Under the pieces are notes generated by a model. It was not told where the DNA came from. It worked only from the letters and a program-made list of their open reading frames with translations, and searched no databases. A DNA stretch of 6,477 nt, taken from an uncultured Schwartzia sp. GTDB lineage: Bacteria; Bacillota; Negativicutes; Selenomonadales; Selenomonadaceae. Both the position numbers and the translations under genes were made by a program. Below are positions 1 to 5,893 of the stretch, piece after piece (position 1 is the stretch's first letter; the number at the start of each line of letters is the position of its first letter). The DNA lies in the NCBI GenBank assembly GCA_905372875.1, contig CAJPQU010000110.1:1-6477 (forward strand), given 5' to 3'.

Positions 1-7
1 GTATATC

Positions 8-1705
8 ATGAGCGGACTTATGTTAATGGGAATTGCCATCGCCGTCTGTTTGGCAGCTTATTTCGGCTACGGTCGCTGGTTGGTTCGTACCTGGGGGATT
101 GATGAAAATGCCCGAACCCCGGCGGTGCGCTATGAGGATGGACAGGATTTTTCGCCCGCCTCTAAGATGACGGTTTTCGCCCACCAGTTTTCTTCCATCA
201 CGGGGGCGGGGCCGGTGACGGGGCCCATCATCGCCGCCATGTTCGGCTGGCTGCCGGCGTTTCTCTGGCTTTTGGTAGGCGGCGTATTCTTTGGTGCGGT
301 GCAGGATTTTACGGCGCTTTACGCTTCGGTAAAGAACGAGGGGAAGTCCATGGGGCTTCTGATCGAGACATACGTCGGTAAGACCGGCCGCCGTCTGTTC
401 CTGCTTTTTTGCTGGCTCTTCACGCTTTTGGTCATCGCGGCCTTTGCCGATATCATCGCCAAGACCTTCAACGGTTTTGCCGCGGACGGCGCTTTGGCCG
501 TTCCCAACGCTGCCGCCGCGTCGATTTCTATGCTCTACATCGCCGGGGCCATTCTCTTCGGCCTCTTTGTGAAGTATCGCCGTCCTTCGGAAACGGCTAA
601 ATTTGTCGTGGGCCTCGCCCTCATCCTTCTCATGCTCGCGGCGGGGATCACTTGGCCCATGTACCTAGACGCGTCCCAGTGGCGCTACGTGGCCTTCGGC
701 TACTGCTTCATTGCCTCCGTCCTTCCCATGTGGATTATGATGCAGCCGCGGGATTATCTCAGCTCTTTTCTCCTCTTGGGCATGGTCTTCGGCGGCGTCG
801 CCGGGGTGCTCATCGCCAATCCTTCCATTCATCTTCCTGCTTTTGTGGGCTTTGAGGTCAAGGGGCAGTCTCTTTTCCCCATCCTCTTTATCACCATCGC
901 CTGCGGTGCCGTGTCGGGCTTTCACAGCCTCGTTTCCTCCGGAACTTCTTCCAAGACCGTCGCCAGTGAGAAGGATATGCTCTGCGTGGGGTACGGTTCC
1001 ATGCTCATCGAATCCCTTTTGGGCGTCGTTGCCCTCATCATCGTCGGCTCGGCGGCGACAGGCGGTGTCATGCCGGAGGGGACGCCGTTTTCCCTCTTCG
1101 CCGGTGGGATCGGGAACTTCTTTATCATGTTCGGCCTGTCCCCCCACGTGGCGGTCTGCATTATGACCATGTGCGTTTCGGCGCTGGCCATGACCACCAT
1201 TGATTCTGTCACGCGCATCGGCCGTATGTCCCTGCAGGAATTGTTCCTTCCCGATCCGGGGGAAAAGCCTTCGGCGTTTGCGGCGTTTATCCTCAATAAA
1301 CATGTGGCGACGCTGCTCACGCTCTTTTTCAGCTATCTCCTCTGCCGCGCGGGGTACATGAACATCTGGCCGCTGTTTGGGGCGGCGAATCAGCTGCTTT
1401 CGGCACTGGTGCTCATCGCGCTGGCGGTATTCCTGCGGGTCACCGGGCGAAAGGGCTGGATGCTTTACGTGCCGATGATCTTTATGTTTGTAGTTACCAT
1501 GTCGGCGCTGGGGCTCTCCATTTACGGCATTTCGCAAAAGATTCTTCATGGCGGATTCATCTTTATGATCGATGGGCTTCAGCTCATTCTGGCGCTGGCG
1601 TTAGCGACCCTTGCCCTTTTGGTGGCGGAGCATTGCGGGCGGGAACTTTTAGGCCGTCGGACGAGCGGGAAGCCGCTGCCCGACGTTTCCGCCGGAACGA
1701 ACTGA
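8..1705 (+). CDS. cstA: CstA-family carbon starvation / peptide-pyruvate permease
   Basis: Polytopic inner-membrane transporter of the CstA family, whose characterised members (E. coli CstA and BtsT/YjiY) take up peptides and pyruvate, often under nutrient limitation. The 565-residue protein has roughly 14-16 hydrophobic segments from residue 2 to 540. Family signatures are visible: TPAVRYEDGQDF (37-48), the SITGAGPVTGP block (63-73), GAVQDF (96-101), GFHSLVSSGTSSKTVASE (304-321), TIDSVTRIGR (397-406) and NIWPLFGAANQLL (452-464). It is shorter than the E. coli protein of about 700 residues, lacking its extra N-terminal segment; the C-terminal tail after 540 is short and polar. The start at ATG 8 puts a membrane segment at residues 3-19. 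The ribosome binding site lies outside the window, and no in-frame stop precedes it in the 7 visible bases, so a start further upstream cannot be excluded; ATGs at codons 5 and 7 are alternatives. An intrinsic terminator follows 16 bp after the stop, so it is not cotranscribed by design with the efflux operon. The family assignment is firm; the substrate is not known. Confidence 0.94.
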   Translation: MSGLMLMGIAIAVCLAAYFGYGRWLVRTWGIDENARTPAVRYEDGQDFSPASKMTVFAHQFSSITGAGPVTGPIIAAMFGWLPAFLWLLVGGVFFGAVQDFTALYASVKNEGKSMGLLIETYVGKTGRRLFLLFCWLFTLLVIAAFADIIAKTFNGFAADGALAVPNAAAASISMLYIAGAILFGLFVKYRRPSETAKFVVGLALILLMLAAGITWPMYLDASQWRYVAFGYCFIASVLPMWIMMQPRDYLSSFLLLGMVFGGVAGVLIANPSIHLPAFVGFEVKGQSLFPILFITIACGAVSGFHSLVSSGTSSKTVASEKDMLCVGYGSMLIESLLGVVALIIVGSAATGGVMPEGTPFSLFAGGIGNFFIMFGLSPHVAVCIMTMCVSALAMTTIDSVTRIGRMSLQELFLPDPGEKPSAFAAFILNKHVATLLTLFFSYLLCRAGYMNIWPLFGAANQLLSALVLIALAVFLRVTGRKGWMLYVPMIFMFVVTMSALGLSIYGISQKILHGGFIFMIDGLQLILALALATLALLVAEHCGRELLGRRTSGKPLPDVSAGTN

Positions 1706-1721
1706 AGGAATTGAGAAATTG

Positions 1722-1765
1722 ACACGGGCGCTCTTTCGTGAGGGAGAGCGCCCGTGTTTTGTTTT
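1722..1765 (+). terminator. Rho-independent terminator after cstA
   Basis: A 13-bp perfect GC-rich inverted repeat pairs 1722-1734 (ACACGGGCGCTCT) with 1745-1757. It extends through two G-U pairs and one C-G pair to a 16-bp stem closed by a GTGA (GNRA-type) tetraloop at 1738-1741. The stem is followed directly by TTTTGTTTT (1757-1765). It lies 16 bp past the cstA stop codon and upstream of the next promoter, so it separates the two transcription units. Confidence 0.95.
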
Positions 1766-1821
1766 CCCCGTGGGAATGGTGGATACGGCAGGGGGCGTCT
1801 TGGTAAAAGATCAGGCGAGCG

Positions 1822-1850
1822 TTGAAAACAGAGGCACTTTTTGCTATGAT
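1822..1850 (+). promoter_or_regulatory. Sigma-70-type promoter of the efflux operon
   Basis: TTGAAA (-35, 1822-1827) and TATGAT (-10, 1845-1850) are separated by exactly 17 bp. The -10 is preceded by TGC (1842-1844), which makes an extended -10 element. Each hexamer differs from consensus at one position. Initiation is expected near 1856-1858, giving a leader of about 62 nt before the ATG at 1920. The position, between the cstA terminator and the first gene of the ybhGFSR-like operon, fits its role. No convincing operator palindrome overlaps it, so how it is regulated cannot be read here. Confidence 0.85.
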
Positions 1851-1907
1851 GAAGGAGAAACATAAGCGGCGCGAAGGGTTTTGACGTAATGCCGACAGAT
1901 AAAAGAC

Positions 1908-1915
1908 GAGGTGAT
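1908..1915 (+). promoter_or_regulatory. Ribosome binding site that decides the start of the ybhG homologue
   Basis: GAGGTGAT matches eight consecutive bases of the complement of the 16S rRNA 3' end. The GAGG core ends 8 nt before the ATG at 1920, which is ideal spacing. The upstream in-frame candidates GTG 1911 and ATG 1914 lie inside this motif and have no comparable SD of their own, so ATG 1920 is the preferred start. Confidence 0.85.
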
Positions 1916-1919
1916 GGGG

Positions 1920-2915
1920 ATGCAAAAAAGGTCCGTGGCGCTTTTTATCGTTGCCCTGTTGGCCATCGGTGGCTGGTTTTTTTATCACCGGCAGCAACAG
2001 GAGGCGGCGGATCGGGCCGCCCGGGAGCTCACGCTTTACGGCAACGTGGACGTGCGAGAGATCGCCCTCGCTTTTCGGGGCAGCGACCGCATCGCGGAAC
2101 TGACGGTGGAGGAAGGGGATATGGTAAAAAAGGGGCAGCGGCTGGGACGTCTTGACGACGAAGAATTGCGGCTGTCCATCGCCAAGACGAAAGCGCAGGT
2201 AAAAGCTCAGGCGGCCAATGTAGACATGCTTTATAACGGCTCGCGTCCCGAGGATATCGCCCAGGCAGAGGGGGCGCTTCACGCCGCCGAAGCCCGAGCG
2301 GATTTTGCCGCGGGGGTCGCTCGGCGCCGCCAGGCGATTTATGAAGAGATAGAGGGGGTGAGCCAACAGGAATTGGACAGCGCGCGTACCCAGGCTGACG
2401 AGGCGGCCGGCGCACTGCAAAGAGCGCGAGAAGCCTACGTCAAGGCGGTGGCTGGCCCGCGCGCGGAAGAAGTAGCGGGAGGGGAGGCACAGCTGGCTGC
2501 TTTGCAAAGCGAACTGGAGCGGCAGGAATATCTCCTCTCGCAGACGGAGCTCATTGCGCCGGCCGACGGCGTCGTCCGCTCCCGTCTCCGGGAAGTGGGG
2601 GATATGGCGTCGCCTTCTCTTCCGGTTTACACCCTCTCCCTGACGGATAAAAAATGGGTGCGGGTCTACATTGAGGAGCGCGATTTAGGACGAGTCAAAG
2701 AGGGGCAGTCTGCCGCGGTGTACATCGACAGCTTCCCCGATCAGCCCATCGCCGGACAGGTGGGTTATATCGCCGCCACGGCGGAATTTACGCCCAAGAC
2801 GGTACAGACTGAGGAACTTCGCACCGCTCTCGTTTACGAGGTGCGGGTCTATGTGGAAGATCCGGACAATCGCCTGCGCCTTGGCATGCCGGCCACAGTT
2901 AAGGTGGCGCTTTGA
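1920..2915 (+). CDS. ybhG: HlyD-family membrane-fusion (periplasmic adaptor) protein, YbhG type
   Basis: Periplasmic adaptor of a tripartite ABC efflux system; it is anchored in the inner membrane and should bridge to an outer-membrane channel. The 331 residues match the E. coli YbhG length (about 332). An uncleaved N-terminal membrane anchor spans about residues 5-22, with no lipobox cysteine. Then come LTLYGNVDVREI (37-48), the first biotinyl-lipoyl half (48-80), an Ala/Glu/Gln-rich alpha-helical hairpin with coiled-coil character (about 83-208), the second lipoyl half with LIAPADGVVRS (211-221) and EVGD (225-228), and a beta-barrel domain including TAEFTPKTVQTEELR (287-301) and a terminal RLGMPATVKV motif (320-329). 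The TAEFTPKTV.T..LRT stretch is characteristic of YbhG as I recall it. It is the first gene of the operon, directly behind its own promoter and RBS; the next gene begins 1 bp after its stop. An extension to GTG 1911 (three more residues) is possible but less likely. The substrate is unknown; no TolC homologue lies in the window. Confidence 0.93.
   Translation: MQKRSVALFIVALLAIGGWFFYHRQQQEAADRAARELTLYGNVDVREIALAFRGSDRIAELTVEEGDMVKKGQRLGRLDDEELRLSIAKTKAQVKAQAANVDMLYNGSRPEDIAQAEGALHAAEARADFAAGVARRRQAIYEEIEGVSQQELDSARTQADEAAGALQRAREAYVKAVAGPRAEEVAGGEAQLAALQSELERQEYLLSQTELIAPADGVVRSRLREVGDMASPSLPVYTLSLTDKKWVRVYIEERDLGRVKEGQSAAVYIDSFPDQPIAGQVGYIAATAEFTPKTVQTEELRTALVYEVRVYVEDPDNRLRLGMPATVKVAL
2901..2906 (+). 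promoter_or_regulatory. Weak Shine-Dalgarno for the ybhF homologue
   Basis: AAGGTG lies inside the last codons of the adaptor gene, 10 nt before the ATG at 2917. It is only a moderate match, so translation is probably coupled to termination of the preceding gene (TGA 2913-2915, ATG 2917). A stronger AAGGAGG lies just after the ATG (2920-2926), too late to serve it. Confidence 0.5.
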
Positions 2916-2916
2916 T

Positions 2917-4755
2917 ATGAAGGAGGAAAACGACGCCGTCATCCGAGCGGCGGCCCTCACGAAAAAATTTTCCCTGCCGGGGAAAACATCGGTTCTCGCC
3001 CTTTCGTCGGTCACCTTCACCGTGCGCCCCGGCGGCATTACCGCTCTCATCGGGCCCGACGGCGCCGGGAAAACGACGCTCATGCGTCTCATTTGCGGCC
3101 TTATGACGCCTACCGCTGGAACCCTTACCGTTCTCGGGTACGATGTGGTAAGAGAAGCGTCGGCGCTTCAGGCGAAACTCAGCTATATGCCGCAGAAATT
3201 CGGCCTTTATGAAGATCTCACGGTGGCGGAAAATATGAATCTCTATGCTGATCTCCATGGCATCGCGGAAGAAATACGTCCCCAGCGATTCGCCCATCTC
3301 CTCGCCATGACTGATCTGACCTCGTTTACGGGACGTTTAGCGGGAAAACTCTCCGGCGGCATGAAGCAAAAACTGGGCCTAGCCTGTACGTTGGTGCGTT
3401 CGCCGGACCTCTTGCTCCTTGACGAGCCGACGGTGGGGGTAGATCCCCTGTCCCGCCGCGATCTCTGGCAGATCCTTCGGCGCTTGGTGGCGGAAGAACA
3501 GCTGTCCGTCTTCGTCAGCACCGCCTATATGGAAGAAGCCGAGATGTGTGACGACGTGTTCGTCATCAGCGGCGGCCGTTTTTTGGCGCACGGCGATCCG
3601 GAGACCATACGGCGTCAGGCCGAAGGACGCTGCGGGCGGGTGGTGCCGCCTCCAGGCCTGCCTACGCGGCTTTTTCAGAGTCAGCTCTTGGACGATACGG
3701 CGCACTTCGTAGATGCCGTTCCCGAAGGGGACGGCGTGCGCTTTATTCGCGAGGCGGGGGCGGAGGAAAGTCCTCTCTTTGCCGCGTGGGGGATATCCCC
3801 CGAGGAAATCGCGCCGCGCCTGGAAGACGCGTTCATGCTACTCCTCCACAGCGACGCGGCGGCGTCATCGGTTTGCCCTGGGGAAGGGGCGGCGGTTTCC
3901 TCGTCACTGGCGGCGGAAGCGCCCATAGTCCCCGCTTCGATCGTCGGGCCGAGGACGGAGGCGGCCCGCCTTCCTTTTTGCCCCGCTCCGCCGGAGACTG
4001 ACGTACCGGTGGACATCGAGGTCAAGAACTTAGTACGAAAATTTGGCGATTTTACCGCCGTGGACAATACCTCCTTCACTGTGCGCCGGGGGGAAGTCTT
4101 TGGGCTTCTTGGCCCCAACGGGGCGGGAAAGACGACGACGTTCCGCATGCTCTGCGGGCTTCTTCCGGCCACCGGCGGCGAACTTTCCGTGGCCGGGGTG
4201 AACCTTCGCACCGCTCGGATACAGGCCAGGGCCAACGTGGGCTACGTCGCTCAGAAATTTTCTCTTTACGGCAATCTCTCCGTTCGCCAAAATCTGCGCT
4301 TTTTCGGCGGCACTTACGGGCTTGACGGGGATGCGCTGGACAAACGGATCAATGAGGTATTGGAGGAATTTCAGCTGCGCGACAGGGCAGAGGAACAGGC
4401 GGAAGACCTCCCCGGCGGTTACAAGCAGCGGCTTTCCATGGCCGCGGCCCTCCTGCATCGCCCCCAGATTCTCTTTTTAGATGAACCCACCAGCGGGATT
4501 GATCCCTTGGCCCGCCGCCGTTTCTGGCGGCAGATCACCGATCTTTCTGCCCGCGGGACTACCGTCGTCATCACTACCCACTTCATGGAAGAGGCGGAAT
4601 ACTGCGACCGTGTCATCATCCAGGATCAGGGACGGCTCCTGGCCCTCGGCAGCCCCGCCGAAATTCGCCGCCGTCTCGGACGAAAAGAAGCGGCAATGAA
4701 TGAGCTTTTTATCGCCATCGTGGAAGAAGCCCGCGAGATGGCGGACGATCTTTAA
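2917..4755 (+). CDS. ybhF: Fused double ABC-transporter ATPase, YbhF type
   Basis: Cytoplasmic ATPase that powers the two ABC-2 permeases encoded downstream; 612 residues with two nucleotide-binding domains in one chain. NBD1 (about 8-235): Walker A GPDGAGKTT (46-54), Q-loop MPQKFGLYEDLTV (91-103), signature LSGGMKQK (145-152), Walker B LLLLDEPTVG (165-174, Glu170). Its H-loop reads STAYMEEAE (201-209), with Ala203 where the switch His is expected. NBD2 (about 367-585): Walker A GPNGAGKTTT (399-408), Q446, atypical signature LPGGYKQR (498-505), Walker B ILFLDEPTSG (518-527, Glu523), canonical H-loop TTHFMEEAE (553-561, His555). The NBDs are joined by about 130 residues including an Ala/Ser/Pro-rich stretch (313-363); the whole is longer than E. 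coli YbhF (about 578). A start at ATG 2917 gives the usual YbhF N terminus and a 1-bp gap to the upstream stop; the frame is open upstream to ATG 2851, but that would overlap the adaptor gene by 65 bp. The family is firm; the exported substrate is unknown. Confidence 0.94.
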   Translation: MKEENDAVIRAAALTKKFSLPGKTSVLALSSVTFTVRPGGITALIGPDGAGKTTLMRLICGLMTPTAGTLTVLGYDVVREASALQAKLSYMPQKFGLYEDLTVAENMNLYADLHGIAEEIRPQRFAHLLAMTDLTSFTGRLAGKLSGGMKQKLGLACTLVRSPDLLLLDEPTVGVDPLSRRDLWQILRRLVAEEQLSVFVSTAYMEEAEMCDDVFVISGGRFLAHGDPETIRRQAEGRCGRVVPPPGLPTRLFQSQLLDDTAHFVDAVPEGDGVRFIREAGAEESPLFAAWGISPEEIAPRLEDAFMLLLHSDAAASSVCPGEGAAVSSSLAAEAPIVPASIVGPRTEAARLPFCPAPPETDVPVDIEVKNLVRKFGDFTAVDNTSFTVRRGEVFGLLGPNGAGKTTTFRMLCGLLPATGGELSVAGVNLRTARIQARANVGYVAQKFSLYGNLSVRQNLRFFGGTYGLDGDALDKRINEVLEEFQLRDRAEEQAEDLPGGYKQRLSMAAALLHRPQILFLDEPTSGIDPLARRRFWRQITDLSARGTTVVITTHFMEEAEYCDRVIIQDQGRLLALGSPAEIRRRLGRKEAAMNELFIAIVEEAREMADDL

Positions 4756-4762
4756 AGGAGGG
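4754..4762 (+). promoter_or_regulatory. Strong Shine-Dalgarno for the ybhS homologue
   Basis: AAAGGAGGG overlaps the TAA stop of the ATPase gene (4753-4755). Its AAGGAGG core ends 7 nt before the ATG at 4769. It fixes the start of the first permease, which would otherwise be open in frame to ATG 4700 inside the ATPase gene, and suggests stop/reinitiation coupling. Confidence 0.9.
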
Positions 4763-4768
4763 ATTTCC

Positions 4769-5893
4769 ATGCCTGACTCCGGTTTTTCCCGCCGGCTCCG
4801 CGCGCTCGTCCGCAAAGAGTTTTTGCAGTTGGGACGGGATCGCAGCAGCCTCCTCTTAGGTGTATTTTTGCCTCTTCTGCTCATTCTTCTCATCGGTTAT
4901 GGGATATCCCTCGACGTGAAAAACGTTCCCATTGCTGTCGTTTTAGAAGATGCCTCTCCTGCTGCCCGCCGTGCGGTCAGTTTTTTGGACGGCTCCGACT
5001 ATTTCTCGCCCTATTATGTCACGTCCCTGAAAGAGGGGGAAAGCCTGCTTCGACGCCGCGACGCGGAGGCCATCCTCGTCCTGCCCCCCGATTTCTCCCG
5101 GCAGTTGGCCCATGGACAGGCGCGGGCTCAAGCCATTCTCTACGGCGTCAATACCACCACCGCTATGACGGCGCAAGGCTATCTGGAGGCCGGATTCATG
5201 GCGATGGCGGCGGAGGCCGCCTATTCTGCACCCCACGCCCCGGGATACGTTACCACGGAAAGCCGCCTCTGGTTTAACGATGCCAATACCAGTACCTGGT
5301 TCTTCATCCCTGGCCTCATCATGCTCATCATGACCATCGTCGGCGTCTTTCTCACCGCTGTTGTCATGGCCCGGGAATGGGAGCGCGGCACCTTTGAATC
5401 CCTTTTTGTCACGCCGGTGCAGGCCGCTGAACTCATCCTGGCGAAGATGATTCCTTACTTCTGCGTTGCTATGGCCGGGATGATCCTCTGCCTTTTAGCA
5501 GGAAGATTTCTCTACGAACTTCCCCTGCGCGGCTCCCTTCTCCTCATCTTGGGCACATCCATGCTCTATCTCATCGTCGCGCTGGGCATCGGGCTCACCA
5601 TTTCCGCGGTCACGAAAAAACAATTTGTTGCCTGTCAAATTGCCCTTTTGGTCAGTTTCCTGCCTTCCGTTATGCTCTCCGGATTCCTGTTTGATCTCCA
5701 TTCGCAGCCTCTCGTCATTCGCGTTATCAGCCAGCTTTTTCCCACTACGTATTACCTGCAAATACTAAAATCTCTATTTCTCACGGGAAATCATTGGCCG
5801 CTTCTGGTGAAGAACAGCCTCCTCTTAGCCGGATACGCCGTCTTCTTCCTCGGCCTCGCCGGGCACATCACCCGAAAGAAGGTGCAGGAATGA
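4769..5893 (+). CDS. ybhS: ABC-2 type transporter permease, YbhS type
   Basis: Integral inner-membrane permease, one half of the predicted heterodimeric channel driven by the double ATPase. The 374 residues match E. coli YbhS (about 377). The N terminus has the RALVRKEFLQLGRDRSS motif (11-27) typical of ABC-2 permeases. It is followed by one membrane helix (about 28-46, with GYGISLD at 43-49), a large extracytoplasmic domain (about 50-176) with RLWFN at 166-170, then five C-terminal membrane segments (about 177-202, 226-248, 256-281, 286-308, 347-366). The conserved ABC-2 coupling segment ARE.ERGT.E.L..TPV lies at 201-217. LPSVMLSGFLF (298-308), LFPTTYYL (323-330) and LKSLFLTGN (333-341) also fit YbhS as I recall it. 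The start is set by the strong SD at 4754-4762. Its last four bases overlap the next gene as ATGA, so the two permeases are made together. The substrate is not evident. Confidence 0.93.
   Translation: MPDSGFSRRLRALVRKEFLQLGRDRSSLLLGVFLPLLLILLIGYGISLDVKNVPIAVVLEDASPAARRAVSFLDGSDYFSPYYVTSLKEGESLLRRRDAEAILVLPPDFSRQLAHGQARAQAILYGVNTTTAMTAQGYLEAGFMAMAAEAAYSAPHAPGYVTTESRLWFNDANTSTWFFIPGLIMLIMTIVGVFLTAVVMAREWERGTFESLFVTPVQAAELILAKMIPYFCVAMAGMILCLLAGRFLYELPLRGSLLLILGTSMLYLIVALGIGLTISAVTKKQFVACQIALLVSFLPSVMLSGFLFDLHSQPLVIRVISQLFPTTYYLQILKSLFLTGNHWPLLVKNSLLLAGYAVFFLGLAGHITRKKVQE
5879..5884 (+). promoter_or_regulatory. Shine-Dalgarno for the ybhR homologue
   Basis: AAGGTG, within the last codons of the first permease, ends 5 nt before the ATG at 5890. 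It is the same hexamer found ahead of the ATPase gene. Combined with the 4-bp ATGA overlap it supports translational coupling. Confidence 0.55.

Noticed and set aside
1764..1776. Small inverted repeat TTCCC-CGT-GGGAA between terminator and promoter, considered as an operator
   Set aside because: Arms are only 5 bp, it does not extend, and it lies about 45 bp upstream of the -35; expected by chance in this composition.
1849..1884. Possible 11-codon leader peptide starting at ATG 1849
   Set aside because: Its start overlaps the -10 element, upstream of the expected transcription start, and it has no ribosome binding site.
1881..1903. Second promoter from TTGACG (1881) and GATAAA (1898)
   Set aside because: The spacer is only 11 bp, far from the 16-18 bp required, and nothing -10-like sits at the proper distance.
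665..2507. Long antisense open frames (for example 665-1549 and 1584-2507, minus strand)
   Set aside because: They lie opposite strongly supported genes, are rich in Arg/His/Pro typical of GC-rich shadow frames, show no recognisable domain, and one runs through the cstA terminator and the operon promoter.
2851..2916. 22-residue N-terminal extension of the ATPase from ATG 2851
   Set aside because: It would overlap the adaptor's conserved C-terminal coding, lacks an SD, and is not part of the ABC domain; ATG 2917 gives a normal YbhF N terminus and tight gene spacing.
3049..4150. Internal repeats between the two halves of the ATPase gene (Walker A and CAGAAATT Q-loop regions)
   Set aside because: These reflect the two homologous ABC domains and not a recent DNA repeat; nucleotide identity is confined to motif codons.
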